Shown here piece by piece: positions 13,801 to 30,602 of a stretch of 64,000 bases of DNA. Both the position numbers and the translations under genes were made by a program. Position 1 is the stretch's first letter; each line of letters opens with the position of its first letter. The notes under the pieces were generated by a model. It was not told the origin of the DNA. It saw only the letters and a list, made by a program, of their open reading frames with translations, and did no database searches. Origin of the DNA: Scylla paramamosain (Eukaryota > Arthropoda > Malacostraca > Decapoda > Portunidae); the NCBI RefSeq assembly GCF_035594125.1, contig NC_087183.1, positions 14,553,368 through 14,617,367 on the forward strand, given 5' to 3'.

Positions 13801-16800
13801 TCTAATATTGCCTCCTTCACACCTCTGCGACTAACCCATACAGCATGGTGAAGTAACTTGTCGACCAATCCCATGTCCAGCCAAGACTTGCAAGAACCCT
13901 GTGTATACTGAGGGAGAGTGTTGCCCGGTCTGTTTAAGTAAGTCACAACTTTGTGGTGTTCCTCCAATTGTGATCTCCATGTGTTACATAGCTGAAGAAA
14001 ATCATTATGGACTGGGTATTACTGTGTCATTTTACTTACATTGTTTTCTGCTTCAGAGCAATGTTCACTGCAAGGTGTTGTGTACGACCACGGAGAGACC
14101 GTGTCCCCCCGCCAGTGTGTGGACTGCGAGTGTAGGGATGGCAAGATGCAGTGCCGAGGGATTAATCCCGAAGAAACTTGTCCTCGCCTTAATTGTCCAG
14201 AAGAGGAGCAGTTTACAGTTCCAGGCCAGTGTTGTAAATTCTGCCCTGGCGTTGACTATTGTGCTCAAGGTCATGATTGTCATGCCAACGCTACTTGTAT
14301 TAATCTTCAGGCAACTTATTCTTGCCGCTGCAACGACGGCTTCACCGGAACTGATGGTCGGTCTTGTACAGGTAAGAACTCCACTGATTATATTAGAGAG
14401 TGAGTAGATGTTTGGAGAATTATTTTACTTAAACTTGGACCCAAGTCAGATCCTTCATTGAATGTATCATGGCAAATGGTTTTACTAATACTGATGGCAT
14501 TGTGTTCCTTGTCTAGTCACAGTTTATTTATGTTTACCTAAATCACCCATTTATGTGTTGGTTTTTACCTCATGTTGTATAGGACAGCAGTATCTCAGTC
14601 AATACATCAGCCAGCACTACAATTCTGGTGATGAAAGTGTACGCATTGGGCTTCATTAAGTGACATCAGACCATTACAAGCAGCTCACATTTTGCAGACA
14701 TTGATGAGTGCCGTGTGGTAGGCGCTCACCACGGCCACTACTGCCAGGCTCACACCAAGTGCATCAACACAGTGGGCTCCTACTACTGCGAGTGTGAGGA
14801 AGGCTATGTGAGGCAGGACGCCCTCAACTGTGTGGAGCGTGACGAGTGCCAGGAAGGTGCGCACCAGTGCCACCAACATGCCTCTTGCACAAACACTCAG
14901 GGTGGCTACCACTGTACATGTAATGCCAACTACACTGGAGACGGCTTTCACTGCAAACGTAAGTGATTTTTTGCAGCTTTTGGACTCACTTTAATACCAA
15001 AACACTTCTTTAACTTGATACCACCAGGCACTTTATCAGTTAATATTGGTGCAACACTGTCAGATCTTAAGCTGAAAGACTTATTAAACTGTCCAATCAT
15101 CATGTTATGTACAGATACACACTAAAATTATTATACCCCCATTCATCACTTGCAATAATCCAGATCACCCTACTGATGGAGGAGAAAGCTGCTTTTAATT
15201 TATCTTATAACATGTGGAGACTTGCCATTTCATTTAATTCATCTCACTAATTATGCAGGCATGCCCTTGAATGCAATAAAACTCTTATGAAAAAATCGTG
15301 ATTAAAACATCTATTTCTGCATCATGTTTAATATATTTTTGCATTAAAGGTTTGATTTATTTATTCCTTAACTTCACAGCTATCTGCAAGACTCCCTGTG
15401 AGAACGGTGGGGTGTGCATTGCCCCTGGGGTGTGCAAGTGTCGGAGAGGCTTCAGGGGTACCGCCTGTGAGCTGGACGTGGATGAGTGTGCGCTGGGGTT
15501 GCACCGCTGCCACCAGAACTCTCGCTGCGTCAACCTCCCTGGATGGTACACCTGCCACTGCCTGCCTGGCTACACCTCCCTTTTGGCAGACAACAGTCAC
15601 CAACTGCTTTGTCAAGGTGATGCTGGCTGTTTGATGTTATGCAAACGGAAGTATTTTGTCACGCTTGAACATACCCAGGACATTTGAGGTACATCATCTT
15701 GAATACTGTGTGAGTGGTCTAAGAGGATGGGATGACAGTAACCATTTTACACTTTAATTTATATGGTGAGACTCACTTAGCGATATTGATTTCAGATGTG
15801 GATGAGTGCAGCACCGGCACCGCCACCTGCCACGAGTCAGCCACCTGTGTTAACACTGACGGCTCCTTCCTGTGTACCTGTGACAATAACACCACCTGCT
15901 CTCATGGTGAGTTGTTCCCTCATTAATAAAACAGAAATAACCTTTCAAACCATCCACTATTACACATTTTAAAATAGTCATCATGTCTTGTAATCAGTCA
16001 TGTGGACATTTACACTCAGCAGATAACAAAAAGCATCATAATAATCGGTCTCCCATGTACCTGTGTGTGCATCCCCCAGGCTGTGTGGTGAACGGTGTGG
16101 AGCGGCCACACGGTGATGTCTGGACTCCCCCCGGGTCTGAGTGTTCAAAGTGCATGTGTTCAGAGGGGACCGTCACCTGCGACCGCTTCGCCTGCAACTG
16201 TACCGACCCCAAGGTGGATCTGGCATGCTGCCCCCAGTGTGATCCCCATGCCTCCTGCTCCCACCAGACCCAGCCCAATGTCACCTACCGCAGCAGCCAG
16301 CGTTGGATATACCAGTGTCAGACCTGTGAATGCCTTGTGAGTGCTGTCTGCTGAGTGTTGGTGTTGTTTCTCCATTTTGTTTTGTATCTCTTTATTGTGC
16401 TTGAAACCTGGATATTTCAGTTTTGTGCCCCATTACATACATTGCTCTCTGCCAAGATGGTGCCTTGATAAATATTTGCCCTTGATTTGTGATGCTTTAG
16501 CACTTCACTGCTGCAGGTGTTAGGTTCTGATACAAGTGTGCTGATGTCAGCTTTACTAATGCAAAAAATCTGAAGTATGTTCCAAGTAACCTCTAAATAG
16601 TTCATCTGGAGACTGCCTAAACACTAATTCAACTGTATAACTTCAGTTTGTTGACACTGACACAAGGTGATTTCATTCTACTATACAACATGCATTCTTG
16701 ACTACAGCTTGATTTATATGTGTTCCTTGACACCTGATGATGCTGACATAAAGTAATCATCTCATTACAAGTATGGAGAAATTGACTGCTGGCCTTTGGA

Positions 16801-19800
16801 ATGTCCACCTGTGCACTGCTCATCACCGGAGAGGGTGCCCGGGGACTGCTGCGCCCGGTGCCCCGACGACCCCTGCATGGCACCGGACACCACCAACACC
16901 AGCCTCAGCACTGCCCTGAGGGATGCTGCTCTCCCACAAGGCTGCCACTACCTGGGTGCTGTCTACCCTCCTGGTGCTGAGTGGGCAGCTCTGAATGATG
17001 AGTGTGTCACCTGCAAGTGTCAGGTGAGTCAGTGAGGCTCAGCTCCTGCCTGTGTGAAAAATGCTGTGGACATAACCTTCCTCATGAATATTAGCTGTCA
17101 GAAGTCTAAGTTTTAGTTACATACTCAGAAATGCTTTGCTCTCTTACCACAGCTATTTTCAATGGCCACAGAAATGATTAGCTGGGCTCTCGAGACCATT
17201 TCTCCCATTAATAATGTAGAAATCTTGTTAACCCATCACTAGGACTGTAAAAAACACCCTTAAAAACCTGTGTCATTTCTATTACAGCCTGTTGAAAGTA
17301 GTGGAGGTTCAGGCAGAAGTGTTTCAGAATATGGTCCCCAGTCTTAAGTCTAGTCCATGTGAAAGTTTTCAACCATGTAGAGAATTTGTGTGTGTATATG
17401 TGTGTGCATGATTGGCTAGAGCTTAGTATTTATTCATTAAAGACATGCCTCTGATGTTGTAAAATCAAGTATATTAAGTAATTTCCCCTAAGCAGGCTCT
17501 CCATCTGATAAATTAATCAAATGTAGCATGATGAAATTAATGTGTTCATATGTTATTTTTGAAGCATTTACACAGCATTGGTGAACATGCATCACAGGCA
17601 TATGTAAGAGCATGAGTAATATGCTCTCAGAATAGAAAATATTACAGGTTTACATGAGTGTAGTAGTGAATTAGTCAGCCAGATTTTGTCATATTATGAA
17701 GAAATGTATATTTGATTCTTAATGTTTGTATCATGTGGGTGCAACTCAAGAAATGGATTTACTTATTCTATGAATTTGATATAAGCAAAATAAAACACTA
17801 GAAGCTTAACTTTTCCATAACTACTTTATCAAATGTGATGATGATTCAGGTGTGCTTTATATTTAATTCATAGAATAGCAGTATTAGTGACATCATCTAT
17901 AACTTCCTTTCCTTTCTTTGCAGCACGCGAGTCATGTGGAAAATTAAACCATGGAGACTAACATCTTTTTCAGGGTATTCGGTAGAGTAATGCTGAACCG
18001 CGGGGGAGGAGTGTTTGATGGAGGTGTTGTGGCAGATCGCTGGTGCTTATCCCTTGTATACAATTACTGAACTAACCTCCCCATGGTGTTACAGATGCCG
18101 TACTGCTGGGAGGGTGGAGGTCGGGGCGGTGCGGTCCGTGTACACCGGTAATCAAGTTGTGGCCTCTTGTTGCACGGGCGTTGCTTGTTGCGGGGCGGGC
18201 TAGTGGCCTAGCGTCGGGTAGTCGTCTCCACTCCCTCAGTTTCACACCATCAATGTTTGGGTCCTGCATGACTCACTTCTCTCTCTTGTCTGGGACATGC
18301 ACGGGACATGTAGAATGAAATCTTCATGCTCTCAGGAGACTGTTGAGTGGTGCCATTTCTTAACTGTAGTATGTACTCCAGCAGCCACAGAACTTGAATG
18401 ATAACTTTGGTATAGATCCTTGGACGTAAACCACACAAGTGAGCGGCACAACTTAGCTTCTGGCACCCGGTGTTGTGTTCACTGTAGTGTCTACGAGTAC
18501 ATCAGGGGGTGATTATGTACATATTGCCCTTTTAGAGCTTTGAGTGAAGCGCATGATTTATAAGCACAGCAAATACTCTCACTTTGAAGGTAACAAGAAT
18601 GCACCAAGCCTGTAACTCTTCACTAGTTGAATTACTTGATATTCATCTGAACACTCAAGTATACCTACATTGTGTAAAACATGAGTTCCTCACTTTACAG
18701 CTGAGTAGTGGCTTCAACTCAAACAGTTATGAAATGCTTTATCTGTAAATAAATATACTTTCTTCTTATGCTGTCCCAAACTGGAACCGTATGAAATCAG
18801 ACATATTAGGTACCCAACATTGATCTGATAGACCTCAGTACATGACACTTTTCATGGCAGGTATCTTTCATTTCTTGACTTCACAACTGAAAATTGCATT
18901 ACATTTCATTATTCCATTGTCACAATTTGTTGGTTGTGGCTAAATTTCTAATTATTTTTTATTTTCTTGTTGAAATATAATGGAAGTGTGCTAAGTTAAA
19001 TTTATAAATATTGTAAAATTCCCTCACAGTAAGGTGTTTTATAACATTCCACACAAGTAGCATTTGATGTAAAGTAAAATTGTAGTTTATAAAACAGGAG
19101 TATGGCAGCTACTTCTTCAATATTCTTTTTATTATCTTTTTTTGCACCTTGAGTAATTACAGTAACAGATATTTGCATCTCACTGCAACAAACTTGTTCA
19201 ATTCAGTCGCAGAAGTGATGAGTTAATTATTGAACTCAAGTGGCTACCATTCCCAGTCTGTTACAAATATTTCCTCAGGTACCACTAGTGGACATCTTGG
19301 CCTTGGAGGTACTCTGTCACTCCAGAACCTTACTGCATTATTCTTGTCATGACTTTTCAGATTGTTATAACAATAAAGATAGTGCCATACCAGTACAATT
19401 AGAATGACAGACAGGGGCTTACACTTGCACTCTCATAGCTGTAACCATGCATCAGGAGGAAGAGGCTCCTCTGGAAACTGTGGGGGTAAAATTTGTCCAG
19501 CATTGATAAGTGAATGCTATCTTTGAATCATTGCTAAAGATAACTGCAGGAATGTACATTGCTTAAGAGAGCTGAGGTAGAGTCACTGAAGGAGACAAAG
19601 CTGTGCTGCTGCTGCATCTGTCCACGTCACAATGTGGATTGTCACACTGCATGGATTGCTTTCGCACTGCCAATCAGCTATGCCCAATGTTAACACTAGC
19701 TCTGTTAAGACTCATGGTATACACTCAGTTTGTTACTTTCTCACTTCAATATTTTACTCTGGTACAGTAGATGTGCAGTTTTGGTTCATGATATTGAGCA

Positions 19801-21334
19801 AAACTACATGCCAACACTACAAACAGCTGTATGCAGCCACATATCTTACGCAGCATAACAGGCAAGGAGAATTTCTTGACAGTTTTGTGGGTTGTCACTT
19901 CAGTCTTATCAACTGTTTTCTGACCAATCCCCCTCTTGAGTGTGTCTTGTTGAAACTTCACTTTTATCTAGAGTTCCTTGTCCATGATAAAAGTTTGAAC
20001 TGGCAATGAGAGAAGAGAGACAGTATTCATTCTGATCTCTTCAAAATTTTGTAAATGACCTTTTCATTTTTGAGTATCACAAAAGTCTACTAAAAGCCCA
20101 GAGTGCTCACCCAAAGTGATCCACTCACCCCTGAAAAGCTGTTTCACTCACACAGCACCACTACATATTACAGTGTGTGTGCTCGTACAGCTTGGAGTTT
20201 TGATTGCTGTAAAATATGTGCAGTTTTGATTAGGATACTATCATACATAAAACTGGATAGTTCCTAGTATTATGAGTGTCTTACTGTGGCAGCATGGAAT
20301 ATAATTTGAAAGTAGATGGAATGTTTGCAGATAAGCTGGACATGTTTGGGTACTGTCTGCACTAATAAAAGTATAAAATCTAATCTGAATACCTTAGAGG
20401 TGACATTAAAACAATCTTTGTGTATGAATTTGGCACTCATGATGATTACTGAAATGGTATGCTCCTATCCATCTGTCATAGGAGAAAGGGAACATTGTCT
20501 TTGCTTGGAACACCTGATATCCACTACCAAGCATTCAGACCCTTACAGCAGTACACATCAAAGTGGTCAGTGTACTGGTAAGGAATACAGTAAAGGACCA
20601 TCCGACAGACAGACCCAGTACCCTTGCCTCCCTCCCTGTCACATGCCACACCATTCCTCCCCTTCATAATGTTGATAAGTGAGATCTTTGAAATCATAAA
20701 AAAGAAATCACAAAAATGCTGCCATGCTTAATGTGACGCCTGCAGCTGTACTTTACTTAACGCATGTCACGTTTCTTTGCAGAGTGGACAGGTGTGTTGC
20801 CATTACCGCAGCAGGTGTGTGGGTGGTGGGCTATGGGCTGCCCTTCCAGCTCTCCTCCATGGTGCTTCGTGGGATGGGAACACTACACCTTCTCATCTGG
20901 GGGGTCCTGATGTGCTTTATAACTCCCCTGCTGCGCTGCTTCACCTTCCTGTGGCGGCTGCTGCTGAAGTTACCCAAGGCATGGGTGGTGCCACCGTCAG
21001 CCTCAGGACTGCCAGACAGAAGCCCGTCAGGAGCCACCTGCACCATGCCCGCTCTATCCACACCGCGGCGCCCACCCGACCTGCCCCACTCCCTCATGCC
21101 CCCCTGGTGGTGGGCACTAAAGTCCCTTTGGGCAACACTCCCCTGCCCCGTGATGTGCCTCAGACATTTGCCCCGCTGGGGACAACTAGTGATAGTGACA
21201 TTGCAAAGACTAGTGTTATGCCAAACAATTGGCACCACAGACTTATATATAAAAGTCCCATCTCATGGATACGATCTCAAAAAGCACAATTCTTCAGGGA
21301 GCATCAAGAGAGGCAGAGAAAAAGTGAGCCATGA
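8028..21334 (+). CDS. Nell: NELL-like secreted EGF/VWC glycoprotein, 13 exons, 5' partial
   Basis: Exons: 8028-8156, 10391-10659, 11022-11243, 11336-11491, 11897-12025, 13844-13937, 14057-14371, 14698-14958, 15380-15616, 15796-15906, 16080-16336, 16772-17023, 20783-21334. All junctions are AG/GT and all phases agree, giving 993 residues in the window. The first exon begins mid-codon, so a signal-peptide exon is missing upstream. Domain order by rough residue: thrombospondin-N/laminin-G 10-225 (YLELQSSGRKDEIRLHY, LGQRN and ALQDVRLV motifs), coiled coil 240-275, VWC 275-395, EGF 397-437, calcium-binding EGF 438-480 (DIDEC), EGF 481-524, EGF 526-556, calcium-binding EGF 557-604 (DVDEC, CVNLPGWYTC hydroxylation-type motif), short EGF 604-640 (DVDEC), then VWC modules 641-825. 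This order is that of vertebrate NELL1/NELL2, secreted oligomeric glycoproteins (NELL2 is known as a Robo3 ligand). The arthropod role is unknown. The VWC module ends SGQVCC..C as in NELL, but is followed by about 170 extra residues. Confidence 0.93.
9024..9247 (+). mobile_element. Dispersed inverted-end element (MITE-like), copy A
   Basis: Copy in forward orientation within the first NELL intron. It runs from attctgaaac through ggctctagttgaag, ttaacaggatttctacatta and aacactcttgaaaacccggc to a degraded end. It shares this ordered series of motifs with copies at 24492, 27095 and 44891, and in reverse orientation with those at 17121 and 30291. There is no coding capacity. Whether it is a DNA-transposon MITE or another class is inference from its inverted ends. 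Confidence 0.7.
9720..10390 (+). repeat. Degenerate intronic minisatellite ending at a NELL splice acceptor
   Basis: Four to five imperfect units of roughly 120-160 bp. Each contains a variant of ggaatcataaatagactcg, then tgctgctactgatgataatgatg, then a pyrimidine-rich stretch ending in gtag (for example ttcctttgtcgtag, ttctttgtcgtag, ttcctttgctgtag, ttccttgccgtag). The last unit ends in cctctccctgccgcag, which is the working acceptor of the exon at 10391. GAT/GGT trinucleotide runs lie within the units. Confidence 0.65.
10798..10864 (+). repeat. (CT)n microsatellite in NELL intron
   Basis: Pure CT dinucleotide array of about 66 bp, inside the intron between the exons ending at 10659 and starting at 11022. 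It lies about 160 bases before the acceptor. Confidence 0.95.
17024..20782 (+). other. Last NELL intron, 3.8 kb
   Basis: Bounded by a gtgagt donor at 17024 and a tttctttgcag acceptor ending at 20782. The phases on both sides are 0. It holds dispersed element copy B and otherwise AT-rich unique sequence with no convincing exon. A GC-rich patch at 18095-18210 follows a good acceptor-like sequence but has no NELL-like cysteine pattern (see rejected items). Confidence 0.6.
17121..17336 (-). mobile_element. Dispersed inverted-end element, copy B (reverse)
   Basis: Reverse-orientation copy in the last NELL intron. It starts ctcagaaatgctttgctctc, runs through accacagctattttcaatgg and aaaaacacccttaaaaacctg, and ends gaagtgtttcagaatatgg. 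It aligns along its length with the reverse complement of copies A, C, D and F. Confidence 0.7.
20783..21334 (+). CDS. Nell: Terminal NELL exon with unusual C-terminal extension
   Basis: The first 13 residues (SGQVCCHYRSRCV) fit the last cysteines of the final VWC module of NELL proteins, and the phase matches the preceding exon. The frame then stays open for about 170 residues rich in Ala, Pro, His, Arg and Thr before a tga at 21332-21334. Vertebrate NELL proteins end within a few residues of this point. The tail has no recognisable domain, only scattered His/Pro-rich stretches and a basic, charged end (REHQERQRKSEP). It may be a real lineage-specific tail, or the true message may splice out of this exon early. 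Confidence 0.7.
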   Translation, partial: SGQVCCHYRSRCVGGGLWAALPALLHGASWDGNTTPSHLGGPDVLYNSPAALLHLPVAAAAEVTQGMGGATVSLRTARQKPVRSHLHHARSIHTAAPTRPAPLPHAPLVVGTKVPLGNTPLPRDVPQTFAPLGTTSDSDIAKTSVMPNNWHHRLIYKSPISWIRSQKAQFFREHQERQRKSEP

Positions 21335-21714
21335 GTTAATAAAGGCAAGAAATGAAAAATGCCTCAATCAAATTCCCAGCAGCATCCAGCCCACCTGAGG
21401 CTGGCCATGCCCCGCCACACCACGACTCCACAAGCAGCAGGCCTCCCCTGCCCTCACCCTCACCTGTGCCTCCCATGTGCAGGCCTCATGAGGATAGCAG
21501 TCAGAGGAATGATCAAATCATACTCAAGCTAACTGTGGGAGCTGAACTTTGTTGAAGTAAAAGCAAAAATTGTGAAATTAGAAAACCCAGTTATATGATC
21601 CAATGTGTGAGGTGAAAGCAAGGGTGACATCCAACTTTTTTTCTAAATAGCTGTTTCACAGTTATTAATATTGTGCAGCTCTTCTTAACAAGTTGTATTG
21701 TTCCCAAGCCCTTT

Positions 21715-21715
<1 letters not shown>

Positions 21716-21755
<40 letters not shown>
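21716..21755 (+). repeat. (CAG)n trinucleotide repeat, likely NELL 3'UTR
   Basis: About 13 uninterrupted CAG units, roughly 380 bases after the NELL stop codon. If the transcript ends at the AATAAA near 22374, this array lies in the 3' untranslated region. It is not in a long open frame that I could connect to any exon. Confidence 0.85.
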
Positions 21756-22373
21756 TATAGCAAGTTCGTAGATCCCACACTGAGGTCTGCTGTATCTAGT
21801 CCGCCTCAGCTGTAGCCTTGTCTGCCTCTGCCTGTCAAGCGTTAGTCTTCCTCAAGTCGTGGTCAGTGTTGCGGTGGTCCTAGGGAGTGAAGCGCCCTGA
21901 TATAGTGTTCCTGGGACTGTCTGTTCTGTGTGTCCCGATTTATTGGCTTACATTTAGACATTCGGGATAGTGTAAAGCGGGTGCTCGGAGGTATGGTTGT
22001 GTTGTACATATCATGTATATAGCAGTTAGGCTCCTCAGGCCAGTTATTATTTTGATGATCCAAAGTGAATGTTGCCATAGCCCAGATTAATTACTATGAA
22101 ATGATGCAAAGAATCTTCACTTGTTTTATCTCTGGTCATTCCATATGCCTGCTAGTCATGTTAGTCTTGTCTTAATTTTGTTGCATAAGGTACTGTCATA
22201 TAGTGCATTTACAACATACAGGAATATACATTCCTCTTGTCGCATAAATGAAAATGTTGAGATTTTAAAAGAAATGCTCTCCCGCATTCTAGTTATATAT
22301 TATCAAGTCTCTAGTCATTCCTAATCAATATCGTGTACTACCTGCTGGTTAAACTGCCTACATAAAGATTGGA

Positions 22374-22379
22374 AATAAA
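22374..22379 (+). promoter_or_regulatory. Candidate poly(A) signal of the NELL gene
   Basis: An AATAAA hexamer about 1.04 kb after the stop. A second AATAAA at 21338-21343 lies only 4 bases after the stop and would give an almost absent 3'UTR. The choice between them is not decidable from sequence alone. Confidence 0.3.
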
Positions 22380-25300
22380 CTGAGTAATGTTATCAAACAC
22401 GACATTAGCTCTGTCTTTACGTATCTATGTCTCATCAACTTTTGTTACATTGACATAGAAATAAGTCAGTCACTGGTGATCATTGGGTTTTGCATGGTTG
22501 CATCTACTGGTGCCCAGTCGTTGCCTGTGTGTCAGACTCATTTGGTTCAGGTGGAGGAAGCACAGAAGCACAGTACCAGTCAGTGGGCAGCCAACTCAGG
22601 CGGCTCCACGTTATATTTTATGCTTAAACTTGTGTTGAAATGTCTGTGTCCTAAAGCCATCTTAATTTTCTATAGATTCAATTCGTATTTATTTACTTCG
22701 GTTATATATCCAAAAATGTAAATAATATATAGTAAAATATCTGTAGATTAAACTATGCAAAATATAAACATGTTACAATTCCCGTAGTTATCAAGTAGAA
22801 ACTGACTCAGCTAAACAATGTGAAAGGATGCAAAAGTTTGACCAAGACTCGGACAAGTGCTGTGAGGGCGTGTGGTGGTGTGTCTTACCTGGGAGCGAGG
22901 AACTAGTGCAAGGTGAACAGTGGACACATGACACTTAGAGGTATTATGTTTGTCTTATACATTGTACTGTCATTGTTTTTATTACTTCATACATGGTCAC
23001 TTCCACACTACATAGTGGAAGCATTGTTTCCTTCATTCCAGAACACTTCAGTATGTGACAGCCAAGTTTTTTTTATATTTTTTAAAATTTTTCTTAATTT
23101 TTTTCATCTCAAATACACACACTGTTTTTAATTTTCTTAATACTCCCCAGGGGATTCTCGTTGCTTTATATTACTGTTACTCAGAGGGCCGGGCAGCAGT
23201 CATGGGGGACAGCTCAGGGTGGTGTAGATGCCAAGCAGTACGAATATTGAGTTAGCAGTGGGTGATAAAGACATAATAAAAGTATGTAACTATGTATGTC
23301 AACTTTCATGCTAAATAAAATATGAATAACTGCCTGAAGAAGGTGTTGCATGGCAAGGAGTGTAGGAGTCAACCCATGCAGTGGCTCCCAACCCCAGGGA
23401 AGGTTGCTTCAGTGGGATGTGGAACATGAAGGCTTCACTACTTCTTTGTTTGCAAAGATTCACTTTTTGAGAAATCACTGGTGTGTTATTAATTTGTGAT
23501 AATGTGGTGTTTTGCATTATGTTTGTACAAAATATGTTTTAAAAGCCAACAAATACAGAAAGTCATAGTGTTCAGTAAGAAATTAATTAGTGCTAATTTT
23601 TGGATGTTGACATTTATTGCAGTTTCCACTGAGAGAGTCACACAGACCACACACTCGGGTTGGGAACCACTGCTGCAGAGTTTCAAAATTTTGTAACCAC
23701 TCTAATCCTTCAGTCTAATCAGGAATGTCATGTGAAGGCAGTGCTGCCAGTTGTCTTGTTTCTTGAATTCCAGAACTCCTGACTCAGCTGAAAACATGGC
23801 ATGGAATCAGTCTCCAGGAAGCTGTTGTTGACATTCACAAGATATTATACATTAAATTTAATGTAATAAAGTTGACATTTCGTTTGACAGACTAGTCATA
23901 TATATAATTTTCCATTGTTCACCTAAGGATAATCATTAAAGACATCTACCTTCAGATCTCATATTAATGACATGGTAAATACAACTTTATCGTAATTTTA
24001 CTAAATGCTTGTGGTCTTATGATAACTTCCAGATATATAAGTCTTCTTTTTAGCCACTTTTCATTTCCCTGGTCTCGATAGTGTTCACCCTTTGGTAGTA
24101 AGGCTGAGCAGCTGTAGGGTTGTAACTCTCATCTGAACCCTGCATCATGTCAATACCAGACTGGTTATATGAACTAGTAAGACGTGTTCAATAAAGCCTA
24201 CCACCCTCGTAGTAAGTACATTACTACAATGTTCCAAGAGTTGCCAGCACAGGGACTCTTTCTGGAGATCCTCAAGAGACGCAAAGTGGTCAGTGCGGTG
24301 CGGCGCCCAAAGGAACAAGGTGATATATATGTCATTAATAACGAGGTTTAGTTGTGTGCCGTCCAAGGAATTAAATAGTTTTTTTATATTAAAAAGGACT
24401 TACGAAAAGTTGCAAGAAAATTTCATTCTTTAAGAAAAAAGTCCGAGGTCAAACTGAGCGTCACTCCTTAGCCGCCGATGACTTGCAGGACCTTAATCTG
24501 AAACACCAGCGCCGCACCTCCACTAATTTAAAAAGGCTCTAGTTCAAGTGACACGGGTTTTTAAGGGTGTTTTTACGGTTTTGGTGGCAGTTTGATAAGT
24601 TTTCTACATTGTTAACAGTGGAAACTCTTGAGAAACTGGCTAGTCATCTCTGGCCTTTGAAAATAGTCGTGGTGAGAACAAGGTGTCTGAATACTGGCCA
24701 TAATACTCATATCGCCTATCACCGTGGAAGTGACGATGACCAATGGACAGGAGCGAGGGTGGGAGATTACAGGACGCAGCAACCGCAACTGTACTCGGCA
24801 TTTTAGGAGGAAAGTCTTACTAATGGTGGCATAAGTTGCATTAATATGAAATACTCGCCTCTACTTTCACGGCAGACTGCGCTAAGCGGGCAGTACGAGC
24901 ACTTCCGTAAGGTGTTTTCTCAGATTGTCTTTGCTTGGTGGACGATCTTCAGTGTGGCCATATTCAAGTTTCCCGGCAAATTTTACTGTGGACGTCACGT
25001 GACGAGCTCATGAAGCTTCGTCTTGCTCGTCATCGTCTCATTGTTCATTAATTTTAATACATTGCCTCGTGGGGTTGATGGAGCTGCTTTTAATAATCTA
25101 TAATCAGTTACTAAAACAAAAACTACATAATTCTGCATGGACATCAAATAAGAGAAGGAAGCAAATCAGTACGATCGGTACGAAATGGCAACTTCAAGTG
25201 GTTCGAAGCAATGCACTGAGTCCAAGTAGGGGGAGAGTCAAAATGACGTCAGTTGGGCTGGAAGCAGTGGAGGGAAAATACGGAGCCGTTCTTCATTAAT

Positions 25301-25905
25301 ACAGGAGCGTCCTTGCCCAGTACTCGTTGCATTCTCCTTCACAAAAATACGTGGCTGCTTTCCTTTCTGGTGTGGCAGTCTGGCGCGGACACCACAAACG
25401 TGACTGCAGGGAAAGACACGTCCCCTTCCCCGGATTTCCTGGGCTTGCGTCGTCTCTAGGTAAGAATGGAAGCAAGGACGCCGTGTGTGATGGCCGTGTG
25501 CCCTTCAGGTTGTAGTTGTGAAGTTACAAAGACCTACTAACGATGACTTGAGACGAAAACCATCTAGTCAGCATTTCTGAATGCAAATTGGCTCTAGAAT
25601 TTGATAAGCGACTGATGATGAAGGCGATACAGTTTAAAATTATGAAGAAAATGCTCGTTCGTGGTGATTCACGCGTCAGTCAGATGTTTTGGGCAAGGGA
25701 TAAATACAGTAAAGGACAAGATTATTTTTTAGTCATTTATTTTCATTGCGCAGAGTATTGTACGTATTATTTTCATCATGATTTCTTGATTCCTTCTTAC
25801 CTTTTTCCTCTTGATCGGTAGATTCTTTCTGTAGTCTGTGGTCTGGTAATATTAGTATAAATAAATTAGATTAATGCGTAGTAGTTTAGTAAATAATTGA
25901 CTGCA
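22380..25905. other. Intergenic region between convergent NELL and IAP genes
   Basis: About 3.5 kb of AT-rich sequence with no recognised coding exon, RNA gene or long microsatellite. It contains dispersed element copy C at 24492-24698. The open frames present are short and have no domain-like pattern. Confidence 0.6.
24492..24698 (+). mobile_element. Dispersed inverted-end element, copy C
   Basis: Forward copy starting aatctgaaacaccagcgccg and ending near gtgtctgaatactgg. The internal landmarks aggctctagttcaag, gggtgtttttacggtt and gagaaactggctagtcatc are all present in order. Confidence 0.7.
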
Positions 25906-25911
25906 TTTATT
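25906..25911 (-). promoter_or_regulatory. Candidate poly(A) signal of the IAP gene
   Basis: TTTATT on the + strand is AATAAA on the gene strand, about 690 bases beyond the IAP stop codon. Other AT-rich hexamers occur nearby, so this is only a candidate. Confidence 0.25.
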
Positions 25912-26600
25912 CCTTTTGTCATCATACAAAGAGTCGTTATAAGCTGTGATAAATGGGAAACGACAGTGAATGAAACCATTTGGTATCATTTTTCTTTCTT
26001 TTACATAATCGTGGCGTATTTCTCATATAATAGTTGATATTTTCTCCCATGATACACGTACGTACCACCTGCGGGAACACTTGAGTAGCACGTCACGCAC
26101 ACTGACCTTGAGACAGATGTGAGCGTGGGAAAATTGCGGATCATGAAACTCTAAATGACTGAATTTCTCGGGTTTTCTTCTCTTCTTGTAGTTAATTATG
26201 TAAACAGATAATGACAACAGACGTTCCCCGGATTTTCTCCTTTTCTTATAGTTGATTATATGAGAACGTTTTCTGCTCACTGCTTCAGGAATAACTATTG
26301 CTAACGAGTAATGGTAAGTATGGATAGGATCAGCGGAGTGGGAGTACATGGGATAGGTGGAGGATAAGTGGATCGCTGGAGGATAGGAGCGTGATGGTGA
26401 GGTTTTGGGCGGTTCTTGTGTGAGGGAGTGTGGCTGTGTGATAGTGGGCGGCGGCAGGAGGGTATGCAGTGGCGTGGGCGGCAGTTGTGGTCTCTGAGGG
26501 CAAAGGCTTGGGTCAGGGAGGGGGTGGCACACTGGCCTGTAGCGGGAGTAGGACCCTTCTGCGGTGCGGCCACGTTCCAGGCGGCCCAGGGTGGCACGGC

Positions 26601-30602
<4,002 letters not shown>

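Noticed and set aside
17925..18210. Alternative terminal NELL exons after acceptor-like tttctttgcag (17924) or ggtgttacag (18094)
   Set aside because: In phase 0 they give HASHVEN-stop or MPYCWEGGGRGG...-stop, lacking the CC...C pattern required by the last VWC module. The exon at 20783 supplies it.
21338..21343. AATAAA four bases after the NELL stop as the poly(A) signal
   Set aside because: It would leave almost no 3'UTR. The hexamer is common in AT-rich sequence, so I kept the downstream candidate at low confidence instead.
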